Shown piece after piece: positions 54,921-64,000 of a stretch of DNA of 64,000 nt (position 1 is its first letter; every line of letters starts with the position of its first letter). The DNA comes from Azolla caroliniana (taxonomy: Eukaryota > Polypodiophyta). The DNA lies in the NCBI GenBank assembly GCA_043228905.1, contig JBHGNT010000016.1:13454001-13518000 (forward strand), written 5' to 3'. The notes beneath the pieces are model-generated. The model did not search any database. It saw only the letters and a list, made by a program, of their open reading frames with translations, and was not told the origin of the DNA. Both the position numbers and the translations under genes were made by a program.

Positions 54921-54985
54921 AATGTAATATTTTTGGTCTCATAGGTCATATTTGACCTCCAAAGATGATAATATAATCTATCTAT

Positions 54986-55312
54986 CTATATATCTATCTC
55001 TTTCACTCTACAACGCTCTGTACAGCAGTTACACCAAAAATGACCAACAACGATGATCGTGTTTGCCCTAGGTCATATTTATACTAATATGACTTTTGGG
55101 CTATTTACAAATATAGCCACAATGGGCTAACGGAAACATATTTACATCTATGTCCCTTCATCCGGTGTGAGGTTCTCACCAGGTCTTCCTTACCGGGTAC
55201 TCATCATGCAATTCTCATCGGGTCTATGTCATCCAATTCTCATCGGGCCTTCATCATCCGGTTCTCATCGGGCCTTCATCATCCCATCTGGAGGGACCAA
55301 GATCCTAACACA
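54986..55312 (-). repeat. Copia-F 5' LTR, part after the LINE, with tandem units
   Basis: Resumes the LTR and ends GATCCTAACA. Contains three to four tandem units of roughly 25-33 bp built on ATTCTCATCGGG(C/T)CTTCATCATCC (55200-55285). The 3' LTR remnant has one unit. Confidence 0.75.
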
Positions 55313-55778
55313 TTTGCGAGTAAGATTCTTGAACCTACTCAATGTCAGTATACCGTTCAAGAAAATGAATTATTTGCAATTATCCATGCACTAAAGTCAT
55401 GGTGTCATTACCTTTATGGAAATCATTTTGTGGTAACTACAGATCAGGAATCCTTGAACTATTTTTGTGACCATCAAGAGCTTAAGGTTCATAAGGCACG
55501 ATGGTCATATCTCATCGAGGACTTTGACTTTTCCCTACGATATCGTGAGGGTTCCATGAAAACTGTCACTAATGGACTAAGTTGCATCCGTGAGGTTAAC
55601 ATGCTTAGCTTCACTAAAATAGAATTAGAACTTTATAATCACCTTCCAGGAAAGTATCATGATGACAATTATTTTGGAAAATATTTGTCAAGAGTTGAGT
55701 TTGGAACTGTTGAGAGTCGAACTCAACTTCCCATAGTAATAGGTTTCACACTAGCTCATGGTCATATCATGCTAGTTT
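55313..55778 (+). pseudogene. gypsy RNase H fragment
   Basis: Plus strand: KILEPTQCQYTVQENELFAI, IHALKSWCHYLYGNHFVVTT, DQESLNYFCDHQELKVHKAR, FDFSLRYREGSMKTVTNGLS. This is the RNase H/tether of a Ty3/gypsy Pol, open to 55783. It is a different family from Gypsy-A2. It lies between Copia-F and the Copia-G LTR without its own LTRs. Confidence 0.8.
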
Positions 55779-55968
55779 TGTAAATAGTAGAAAGGGCCCT
55801 TGCCCTAGTTTAGTTGGTATTTAAACCATACCCTTGTAACTTAGTTATTGTTGGAAGTATTTTGGTTAATGTATCTCTGTCTCTCTGTTTCTCTTTTTGC
55901 CTTACGTACACACACACACATAGTCCTTCCCCTGCATCTCAACTACTCTTGCTCCTTGTTTCTTTACA
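55779..55968 (+). repeat. 5' LTR of Copia-G
   Basis: About 190 bp from TGTAAATAG to TCTTTACA, with a TATTTAAACC box near 55819. The left limit is inferred from the TG start and the end of RNase H homology. Confidence 0.6.
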
Positions 55969-55980
55969 TGGTATCAGAGC
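55969..55980 (+). other. tRNA-iMet primer-binding site of Copia-G
   Basis: TGGTATCAGAGC directly after the LTR. Confidence 0.95.
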
Positions 55981-56072
55981 GTGTGGTTGCATAATCGAAT
56001 CTATTCATCTGTGTTGTGGTACACGCCGACGATCAATAGAACCAACTTATCAACAGAGAAGAAATCGACATA

Positions 56073-57000
56073 ATGAACACTCAGATGGGAAGCGTTCTTC
56101 CTACGGAGAAACTTAACAGAACGAACTTTGCTTCTTGGGAATACAAGATGAATCAATACCTTGTCGGAGAAGGTTATTGGAGCTACATTGAAGGAGCTCA
56201 CGAAACACAACCCAACCCAACACACGCCGACTATCCCGCTTGGGATCAGGCTGCAAGCTGTGTGTTGTATTGCTTGGCATCATGCGTACATGATCCCATT
56301 CTTGGATATATTAGAGAGGCAAAAACACGGAAAGAATCTTGGGGAAATCTCAAGAAGATTTTTGCGGCCAACACGGATGCGCAAAAGCTCCAACTTCGAC
56401 AGGAGCTAAACAACATGCAACAGAGGGACATGTCGATCACAAGCTATACCTTAAGGATCAAGGAGTTGTGTGATGCCCTCGGTTCGACTAATGTTGTAAT
56501 CGATGATGAAGAGATAGTGCAAATATGCCTTGGTGGCTTAGCAACCCAATTTGGCTCAATTAGATCGGCCATCCTTGTAAGGGAGAACCCTCCTTCATTT
56601 TTCAATCTCCAATCAATACTGTTGGTTGAGCAAAATCACTTCAAAGAGAGGAGCAACGCACCAGAGGGTCATATGCTCTACTCCCAGTCAGATGATAGAA
56701 GAAATTTCAGCCGAGTAAATAGAGGTCGATTCGAACAAGGCCATAATGGTTGGCAGACCCAAGAGCATAACTCCCATCAATGGCAAACGGATAGGAACAA
56801 TCCCAGAGAGTTCTGAAAAAGGGGGAGTCATCACGTCGGACCAAGCAATCGTAATAACCCAATTGAATGCGGGTATTACGGAAAACTCAGCCATTACGAA
56901 GAGGAATGCCGAAAGAAGAAACGAGAGATGGGTCGACAACTTACAAACTACGCCATGAATTCCGACTATGGTGAACGTAGAGGAATGTTCCTAATTGAAA
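56073..57000 (+). pseudogene. Copia-G Gag, frameshifted and truncated
   Basis: ATG at 56073 (MNTQMGSVLPTEKLNRTNFA). UBN2-type capsid (WEYKMNQYLVGEGYWSYIEG, LRQELNNMQQRDMSITSYTL, EEIVQICLGGLATQFGSI) to 56816. A frame change near 56815-56830 is followed by a damaged zinc knuckle: CGYYGKLSHYEEEC, second Cys replaced by Tyr. It then reads to NRW and a stop near 57014, where the Copia-H LTR begins. Protease and everything downstream are absent. Gag alone would form a capsid. Confidence 0.85.
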
Positions 57001-57011
57001 AGAATAGATGG

Positions 57012-57403
57012 TGATTCTTGTGTGGCGGAATAGATGTGCGTTACGTGTGTATATGTGTGAGAGAAAAGGGAGGAGAGAAAAGAGAAGCCAAGATAGATAA
57101 AATAGAGGAAAATAGAATACTCAAGAAGAAGAAGTATATTTCACAAGTAGAATAGAGATACAAAAATGTAGCATTACAAGGAGTCACAGAGAAGGGTGCT
57201 TTATATATAGTCACCCTCTCTCTTCATTAACTAAATACAACAACTACTCTCTCTTGGGGAATGTGAAGAATCATAGTCATAGGGAATATGTAAATCATTA
57301 GTTATGTGTAGAGAGTAGTGGTGTGACTCTTGACCTTTGAGTAATCATAGATTCTCAAAAGGTGTGTTCACACGTTGTGCTATGTTGAGCTTGATTCTCA
57401 ACA
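57012..57403 (-). repeat. 3' LTR of Copia-H
   Basis: Ends GATTCTCAACA at 57403. The minus-strand polypurine tract GAGGGGGCG lies at 57412-57404. Holds CTTTATATATAGTCACC, a TATA block like that of Copia-1. The outer edge is uncertain. Confidence 0.75.
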
Positions 57404-57588
57404 CGCCCCCTCAAGCTCAACTCGGGTTGGTTGCTTTTGGTTGATGTCCGCTTTGGTCGGTATCTAGTTCGGACGATCTCCGGTGTCCGCTTCGGGTCAT
57501 ACCCGGTTCGGGCGGTATTCCAGTTCTCGCTTGTACTCCTCTTCAAGCTTGGCAAATCTAGGATCATCAATCTAAGGTTTGACATGAA

Positions 57589-57770
57589 TTACTGAAGCTT
57601 GTTTGCTCCTAGGGCCTTGGTGAAGATGTCGGCCGTTTGAAGATTCGTGTTGATGTGTTGAAGGTCGACATCTCTAGTCTGCACACGCTCTCGAATGAAC
57701 TGATAGTGCACTTGGATATGCTTTGTGCGTGCGTTGTCGTGAAGATTTTTGGCAACGGTGTGAAAATCAC
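57589..57770 (-). pseudogene. Copia-H RNase H C-terminus
   Basis: Minus strand: VAKNLHDNARTKHIQVHYQF, IRERVQTRDVDLQHINTN, TADIFTKALGANKL-stop. It is separated from the rest of RNase H by the 57771-58500 insert. Confidence 0.85.
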
Positions 57771-57904
57771 ATGGAACGAGGAAAATCGAGGTCCAATATG
57801 CACATGTATGGAAGGGGTGATGGTTAATGTGCATGTGTGATGTGTGTTTAGGTGTTCATTACACATATATATAATAAGCCTAACGCATACAATGAGTTGC
57901 AACT

Positions 57905-57965
57905 AAAGGTTTTGAACCTTACACCTCCAAGATAGGAGGCAATAGACATACCATTAGACTAGGTG
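57905..57965 (-). other. tRNA-like module with perfect A-box and B-box
   Basis: Minus strand A-box TAGTCTAATGG (57961-57951) and B-box GGTTCAAAAC (57918-57909), 43 bases apart. A hairpin CCTCCTATCTTGGAGG lies between. No full cloverleaf is evident. Confidence 0.55.
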
Positions 57966-58194
57966 GTTTTATTTGAAAGTTATTATTGTTCATTGTACTG
58001 TTTCACACGAAACTATTTGTACATGAGAGCTTAGATAAGGTACATGGTCATCATGCATCGCATCCATCTCATGCATTGTATGCATGTACTACACCCTCAC
58101 ATGCACATATGCATGGGGGCATCTATATAAGAAGGAGAGAGAGGGAAAGAAAAGGGGGGAGGAATGTATGCAATCAATAATAATTAATAAGTTC

Positions 58195-58258
58195 TAGTTA
58201 TATCATTGGCAAAGTGTCTTCTATCTCAATTTCGAAGTCAAAGGTTCAAACCGGGAAT
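58195..58258 (+). other. tRNA-like module, B-box strong, A-box weak
   Basis: ATCATTGGCAAAG resembles a D-arm. GGTTCAAACC (58243-58252) is a perfect B-box. Confidence 0.45.
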
Positions 58259-58504
58259 AGGAATTCCCGCCTGTATCTATCTATCAATTTATCTTTAATA
58301 CTTCTCTCTTGCGCTAGTCCTTCCTCGGTTCCGTTATCTTGAACGATCCCATCATCAATCCTCCATAACCACTAGCGGATAGAGGCCCGATGCTTGTCCG
58401 CGCTTGTGATACGCACATCTCGACGTTTGGCACGTGTGTCACGTGCCACGTGACAGTGTGAAACACCGGGTTACAAGCCAAATAAATATTGCTTATGTTG
58501 TTAC

Positions 58505-60495
58505 AGTAAAGGCCGAATACAAGGGTGCTTCACATGCAGCTACGACTGCGCCCCTGTATTCGGCCTTCGTACTCGAAAGTGCGACGGTAGGCTGCTTCTT
58601 ACTACTCCAAGATATTGCTCCACTACCAAGCGAGAACACAAATCCGGAGGTTGATCGTCGATCAGCTTTGTAGCCGGCCCAATCGGCATTCATGTACCCT
58701 GTGAGTCGAATTGGTGTGGTCGATGCGTAAAGAATGCCGTAATCCATTGTGCAGCTCACGTATCGTAATACTCGCTTAGCGCAATCGAAATGGGTATCTC
58801 GCGGAGTTTGCATGAATTCGCTAAGGAGTCCGACTGGATAGCTAAGGTCAGGTCGAGTGATCGTGAGATAGATAAGACTACCAATGAGTTGTCGATATTG
58901 AGTCGGCTCACACTTTTCTGTGCCGGAGTCGACATCTAACTTGAGGTTTCGATCAAGGGGCGTAGCAACCGATTTACACCTAGTCATCCCAAACTTGTAT
59001 AACAAGTTGAGGATGTAGTGCCGTTGAGAGATCATAATGCCGGTCGGAATCCGAATTACCTCGATGCCAAGGAAGTAATGGAGCTCCTTCATGTCCTTCA
59101 TCTCGAAGTTGTTGGATAAGAGAGACTTCAACTTGTACATGTCGACTAAATGCTCACCTCCAATAACTAGATCATCCATGTATAGGATGATGACAATTGG
59201 GCTTTTAGACTCATTTCGTACATAGAGGTAGTTGTCGTATTTCGACATTTAGAAGCCAAATTTATGAAGATATTGCGTAATCTTCGAATGCCCCGTAGAG
59301 AGGCTTCTTGAGTTGGCATAAGGCTTTCGGATGAATGTGCGATTCGAAGCTGGGTGGTTGTACCATGTACACCTCCTCTTCTAATTCTCCTTGGAGCAAG
59401 GCATTATGGAAGTCCATTTGGTGGAGATGCCACCCTTTCGCCGCTGCAAGTGCGATCACGGTCCACACAATTGCCATCTTTGCCACCGGGGCAAAGGTCT
59501 CTTCGTAGTCAACTCCATGTGTTCGTGCGTATCCTTTCGCTACGAGTCAGGATTTGTAGCGGTTTATGGAGCCATCAACGTTATATTTCACCTTGTAAAT
59601 CCATCTACAGCCGATTGCCTTCTTGTGCGGTGAGTGAAGAACGAGATCCCATGTGTCGTTCTTGCATAGTGCACGCATCTCCTCGTCCATTGCTTCAATC
59701 CATCGCGGGTCCTTCGCCGCTTTGGAACAGGTTTCCAGCTCCCGTACTGTTGCTACCTTCATCATAAAGGCGTAATGGTACGCCTGTATACTCATCATAG
59801 CCAAAACGGCTTACTGGATTCTTTTCTTGGGTGGATCGGCGGAGCTTCTCGTTTGTAGATTCTAAGGTTTTCTTCACTCCATTTGTCTGGATGTCAAGGC
59901 TTTCGAACTCACTATCAAGGGAGTGAGTCGATTCGATGCCATCGAAATGATCGTCTTCATACTCCGGCACTTTGGCCTTCCCTTTGTCCAGCTTCGGACT
60001 TGATCGAGATGTTCTTTGGTTGCTCAAAGGCTCTTGTGGTCCACTCAGTCGGGTCGTGATCGGACTTTCTTTGAACATGCGCATGATGTGATCTTCATCG
60101 TATATCTCTCGTTCGGCGAATTCCAGGTCGAGCAAAGTCGTAGTCGTAGTTCTCTCTGGTGCGTACCATGATGCGGTCTCGTCGAAGACTACAACTCAAC
60201 TCACAAGAACCTTCGAAGTCGAGGCGTTATAACATTTGTATCTCCAATGAGTATCCTACGAGGATACATTTCTCCAACTTTGGGTCGAGCTTTTGTCGCT
60301 TTTCGTCGTGGATGTGCACATACGCAATGGAGCTGAATATCCGAACATGTGATAGATCCAGCTTCTTCCCGAAACACTTCTTGTGCGGCGTGAGGTCATG
60401 TACGCCGGATGTCGTACACCGATTCATAAGATAGAAGACCATGTTGTCCGCTTCCTGTTGTCGATCAGAATCGTAACCGACGGACAAAAGCATAG
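58505..60495 (-). pseudogene. Copia-H integrase end, RT and RNase H
   Basis: Minus strand from 60495: integrase C-terminal part (NMVFYLMNRCTTSGVHDLTP, RIFSSIAYVHIHDEKRQKLD), a degraded linker, RT (MRALCKNDTWDLVLHSPHKK, GWHLHQMDFHNALLQGELEE, VIILYMDDLVIGG, ELHYFLGIEV) and RNase H (NADWAGYKADRRSTSGFVFS, STKAEYRGAVVAACEA). A stop and frameshift near 59262 and others break it. Gag, protease and the integrase core are missing. RNase H breaks at an inverted repeat (58509-58567). Confidence 0.87.
58509..58567. repeat. inverted repeat (fold-back) at the Copia-H break
   Basis: Arms 58509-58528 and 58548-58567 match at 18 of 20 bases, loop 19. The left arm is an inverted copy of the RNase H codons for KAEYRGA, so it arose from Copia-H itself. 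Confidence 0.8.
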
Positions 60496-60516
60496 AAATA
60501 TTATAATATAGTAAAG

Positions 60517-60894
60517 CGTTAAGAAATGAATGTAACGGCTCACGTAGGAAGTGTGAACGGCTAAAAAGCCTGTGTATATAAAGGACAAAAATCCTCTGTA
60601 AGAGGTAGCGTGTAATTTTGGAGTATAGAGCATTTTTCTAATAGAATACTATCTTCTGTGCATATCTGTGGCGTTCTCTGTTGTGTACTGTTAATCGTAA
60701 GGGTGTAGGCATAAGTGCGGATACTAGTGCACTTCCTAAGGAGTTCGGTTGTAGCCGTCTCCCTTATATGCTACTAGAATATGAGGGAGTATCCCATTAC
60801 GATTTATGGTACGAAGGTTCTATTCATTGTAACACGGTTACCTTGAGGTCTACCTCAAAGGACTGAGTGTAGACAGTGTTCCTAATTAGTAACA
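60517..60894 (+). repeat. 5' LTR of Gypsy-I
   Basis: Ends AATTAGTAACA at 60894. TATATAAAGG at about 60574 sets the plus orientation. The start at CGTTAAG (for TGTTAAG) is a guess. Confidence 0.6.
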
Positions 60895-60898
60895 CATT

Positions 60899-60912
60899 TG
60901 GCACACCTAGTG
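60899..60912 (+). other. primer-binding site of Gypsy-I
   Basis: TGGCACACCTAGTG four bases after the LTR, in the usual place and form for a gypsy tRNA primer site. Confidence 0.65.
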
Positions 60913-61173
60913 ATTTGTGATTTCTCACAGACGAACAACAAGGGATGGATATCTAGCCGTAGATGGCCTAGAGAACCGACCCAACAAGACCGACCACTCA
61001 CGAGGTCCATCACACACCAGACAGAGGAGTGCGCAAGGCAAAAACCTCGCCTCAGTGATATCTGTCCGGACCACAAAGTCCACTGCACGCTTACCCAACA
61101 TCGCGACGTCAAGTAAGAAGTTTTGTCACCACACGAGTACCGTGATCTTTCCCTGCCCACCATCGCATCCGGA

Positions 61174-62553
61174 ATGGCCTTCTCCTACCCACACTTTAAT
61201 GGCGAAACAGATTCCACAAGCCACATCGGGCTATTCCTGAACGTTTGGAACGGGAATCACATGGCACAATGATTTCTAGAAGAGGAAGCGCACCAGTAAA
61301 AAATGACAGAGTTTGGTTTAACTCTGGATGGTAGAGCCGCGTTTTGGCATTCACATATGGATCTACTGGCAATCCACACCTTCAACCAATTGCAGTCAAT
61401 ATTTTTGCGATTTTTTCATTGGAGGTTACCTCAATGGGAAATCATCGGGCAGTTCTACACAATCAAACAACTAACAGTAGAATTGGTCACGGACATTAGT
61501 TTGCTCTTCCAAAATCTACGACGGAAATTAGGACGGGCCCCTGACAGATGATGAGGCTAGGGAGACGTTTTTGGCAGCCCTGCGACGGCCTATCAGGACA
61601 ACGCTCAACACACGTAGTCTGAAAGGGGAAACAACCGACATGGTCATCAAGTGAGCATTACAGCTTGAGTTGCACGAAGAGAAGGATTTTCTCTGTCCTG
61701 ATTACGAAAGGCGTTGCCTTAGGACGAGGAACGCCACTTTCGTCAGGCTATTCAGTGCACGATTTGCCTCAATTCCAGGCATTCCGCAGTGCAATGCAAT
61801 ATGCGAAGTCACTGCCCAATTTGTCACTCAAAGGCACACACGGTCGAGCAATGTGAGTACAATATGATGAATAGACCTACGCCCATAGTACAACACATAG
61901 AACCACAACGACCACCTTGCCGAAATGATCCAAGGCGCCAAGAGAAACGACCCCGATATACAGATCGAAATCCACGCAATGACCGGCACTACCGTAATCA
62001 CTGGAATAACAACGATTCCAATGAAGAGGAGCCGGAGGACGAAGAATATTGGGGCAACCACCAGTATAATAAAGGAGGGCGTCGTTACGACAACCACCAT
62101 TCGACGAACAGGCGTGGTGGAGTCAATGGGCCTCGCCTACAAGGAAAGCATCGAGAGTATAGGGACCAACGGCGTTACGAGGAAAGTTCTGATGATGACT
62201 GGCGCCAGGAGTCACGCAGGGACCAACTGCAAACTCCCTGGAATTCCAGGAGAATGCAACAAGACCAGGAGGAGCCAACGACGCTTGGGGATAGGAATCC
62301 ACCGCCAGCTGCAAAGAAAGGAGAGTCCAGCGTACATTTTTTTGTCTACCAACAACCCAGACATTATGCAACTCAATGTTCACTGTGTAAGGACAAAGGC
62401 CAAACCGTAAATACGATAATGGTGGAAGTTCAACAGGTTACGACACGACAACAAACAAAGAATGTTGACTGGGCTGCAAAAGATGAGGTACGCAAAGCGG
62501 CCCAAGCATGGGTGGAAAAAGCAAATGTGACAAATACGTCGCGTATGCGGTAG
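61174..62553 (+). pseudogene. Gypsy-I Gag with two zinc knuckles, broken
   Basis: ATG at 61174 (MAFSYPHFNGETDSTSHIGL; retrotransposon-gag type). Two early stops (near 61270 and 61298), then LDGRAAFWHSHMDLLAIHTF and FFHWRLPQWEIIGQFYTIKQ. A frame change near 61540 is followed by DEARETFLAALRRPIRTTLN. Another change leads to the first knuckle (CPICHSKAHTVEQC), a long basic/acidic Asn-Arg-rich stretch (61900-62250) and a second knuckle-like motif (HYATQCSLCKDKGQTV). Ends 62553. Gag packages the RNA. Confidence 0.8.
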
Positions 62554-62699
62554 GAGTCTACAACCAATGTTGGGTCAATAGAAGAAAACATAATATCCCT
62601 GGACCCCATATGGCAAGCACTGGCAGGCTGCGAAATAACCATGACTATGGAAAAACTCCTTCAACTAGTTCCACGATTTCAGTAGGCCGTAGAAACTAG

Positions 62700-64000
62700 C
62701 CTCAGACCAACAATGGTGGATCACCACAATCCAGCCATTAAGCTAGTACTACACGGGCAGGAAATAACGGGCTGTATAATCGACGGGGCCTCGGGCGTTA
62801 ATGTGATTACTGCAAAGACGTGTGAATAGTTAGGAATTTTGAGATGGGAAGCTTGCCCCTTTTGGCTTCGCCTGGCGGATACCCGATTTGTCAGGCCCTT
62901 AGGGTTAATCCGGAAACTATGCATCATCATTGGCGGTCACCGCTTTGACATCTCGGCGGTAGTACTCGCACTCGACACTCCGGGAGTGTACCCAATACTA
63001 CTTGGTAGACCTTGGCTTTGCTCGGTGAACATCAAACAAAGCTGGCAACATAATTGTATCAGTTTCCGATGAGGACGCATCAAAGTTCGCGTACCTATAG
63101 AAGAAATGACAATGCAACCCAAAGGAATGACACCATTGTACATGGAGGACATAAATATGATGGAAGGAGTGGATGATACAGAGCTGGAAGCGTACCTAGA
63201 TGAGCACCCGGGAATCATCCTGCTATTCAAAATTGACATAATAGAAACCGCGGTGGAGTACGCTACTCCCACTACACTTCACGAAGAGGCTTATGAACCG
63301 AACCCAAAGTTGATACTAGAATTAAACCGAGCATGGGCCGCATTCGAGAAAGATATGGAAATTTCACGACAAGTCATTGCCTCATCGTTGGAAGAAGTTA
63401 ACGTAGGAACAACAACAGATCCCCGATTACTCTCCATCGCAAAAGACTTACTACTGGATTAGAAAGAGGTGATGTTAGCTCTGCTCAAGGAATATAAAGA
63501 TGTGTTCGCGTGGTCCCACGAAGACATGAAGGGATTAGATCCAAAATTCTACCAGCATAAGATCAATTTAGCTATCGACACGAAACTTGTTCAGCAGCGT
63601 CGATACCGAATGAATCCGAATTACGCAGCTCGCGTAAAAGAAGAAATTGACAAACTTCTCAATGCTAGATTCATTCGACCAGTCAAGCAAGCTATGGGGC
63701 TGAGCTCGATAGTTGTAGTTCCGAAGAAAAATGGAAAAATCCGCGTTTGCGTAGACCATCGGATATTGAACGTCGTAACTATTACAGATGCGTTTCCCTT
63801 ACCTTACACCGACAGCATATTAGACGCAGTCGTAGGGCATGACATGTACAATTTTTTAGAAGGCTTTAGTGGATACATTCAAGTATGCATGCATCCTGAC
63901 GACCAAGAGAAGACGATGTTTGTCACAGACTGGGGAGTTTATGTCACGGTAGTCATGATGTTCGGGTTAAAGACGACGCTTGCTACATTCCAACTGACAA
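62700..64000 (+). pseudogene. Gypsy-I protease and reverse transcriptase (partial)
   Basis: Protease: EITGCIIDGASGVNVITAKT (active-site-like DGAS), LDTPGVYPILLGRPWL, with stops near 62826 and 63070. An acidic linker to 63462, a TAG there, then RT: KEYKDVFAWSHEDMKGLDPK, ARFIRPVKQA, VVVPKKNGKIRVCVDHRILN, FPLPYTDSILDAVVGHDMYN and FLEGFSGYIQVCMHPDDQEK, cut off by the window before the YxDD motif. Typical plant non-chromodomain gypsy wording. Confidence 0.87.

Larger units (their letters stand above)
51786..54985 (+). mobile_element. 5'-truncated LINE with endonuclease and reverse transcriptase
   Basis: Plus-strand non-LTR retrotransposon inserted in the Copia-F LTR. It starts within the endonuclease and runs to a short 3' UTR ending in (ATCT)n near 54965-54990. 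There are no LTRs. A second copy of its 3' end is at 15535-16010. The exact borders are judged from where LTR-like sequence resumes. Confidence 0.87.
47490..55312 (-). mobile_element. Copia-F, Ty1/copia element with LINE in its 5' LTR
   Basis: Minus-strand copia. Coding region 47557-51551, tRNA-iMet primer site 51568-51579. The 5' LTR starts at 51583 (TGTAGAAAAT on the plus strand) and ends at 55312 (GATCCTAACA), split by a LINE at about 51786-54985. The 3' LTR keeps only its last 55 bp (47490-47544). The left flank is Gypsy-A2 and the right flank a different gypsy RNase H, so no target duplication is found and the left end was probably lost with flanking DNA. Confidence 0.87.
57771..58500. 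other. insert in Copia-H with two opposed tRNA-like modules
   Basis: About 730 bp of non-coding DNA within the Copia-H RNase H. It contains tRNA-like modules on opposite strands (57961-57909 minus and 58195-58252 plus). No LTR pair or ORF. Identity unknown; a SINE pair or composite is possible. Confidence 0.45.
60517..64000 (+). mobile_element. Gypsy-I, Ty3/gypsy element running off the window
   Basis: 5' LTR, primer site, Gag with two zinc knuckles, protease and RT in order on the plus strand. The 3' half lies beyond 64000. It carries several stops and at least two frame changes. Confidence 0.88.

Noticed and set aside
223-58258. True tRNA genes at the A-box/B-box modules.
   Set aside because: No module gives a convincing acceptor stem or anticodon arm; kept only as tRNA-like.

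Overview
The window reads as a nuclear chromosome segment of a land plant, built almost entirely from retrotransposons inserted into one another. The evidence is tRNA-iMet-primed Ty1/copia elements, chromodomain Ty3/gypsy elements, a plant S-domain receptor-kinase relic, a LINE and spliceosomal-style gene debris. There is no bacterial operon structure. The LINE endonuclease signature and the kinase sequence look to me more like a seed-free plant (fern or lycophyte) than a typical angiosperm, but this is only an impression. I find no intact host gene.

Layout. 1-8923: an old minus-strand gypsy element (A), split by a very young copia (Copia-1, 1404-6934). 9099-14536: a second complete minus-strand copia (Copia-2) with a 5-bp target duplication. 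14542-16010: intergenic DNA, a small unrecognised coding fragment and a LINE 3' end. 16012-21188: a minus-strand chromodomain gypsy (B1). 21189-22790: AT-rich DNA with no gene. 22797-42315: a nest four layers deep. Copia-D is cut in its reverse transcriptase by gypsy-C (23469-40634, TSD GCAAT). Gypsy-C carries a gag-only element E (27362-32828) inside its extra ORF. Gypsy-C also carries a second chromodomain gypsy, B2 (34517-40181, TSD CCCGG), ten bases inside its 3' LTR. 42316-44010: an S-domain receptor-kinase pseudogene. 44430-47496: a second copy of family A (A2). 47490-55312: Copia-F, whose 5' LTR is split by a LINE. 55313-60495: fragments of a gypsy RNase H, Copia-G and Copia-H. 60517-64000: a gypsy (I) that runs off the window end.

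How the parts relate. Every element encodes the usual gag, protease, reverse transcriptase, RNase H and integrase set, or depends on another element for it, and all copies seen carry frameshifts or stops. Because several families occur twice in the window, the copies date and correct one another. A2 preserves the empty target of Copia-1. B1 and B2 show which lesions are private and which inherited. The two copies of the gypsy-C extra ORF show that many stops arose by C-to-T change.

The strongest leads are in family B. Both copies keep a textbook -1 frameshift cassette between gag and pol: heptamer GTTAAAC, a 6-nt spacer and an 11-bp stem. In place of a tRNA primer site, both have a 12-nt sequence just inside the 5' LTR that is complementary, with one mismatch in each copy, to the predicted 5' end of the element's own RNA. 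Together these suggest a self-primed (Tf1/sushi-like), frameshifting chromovirus in a plant. A second recurring theme is tRNA-like A-box/B-box modules in or beside LTRs of several unrelated elements.
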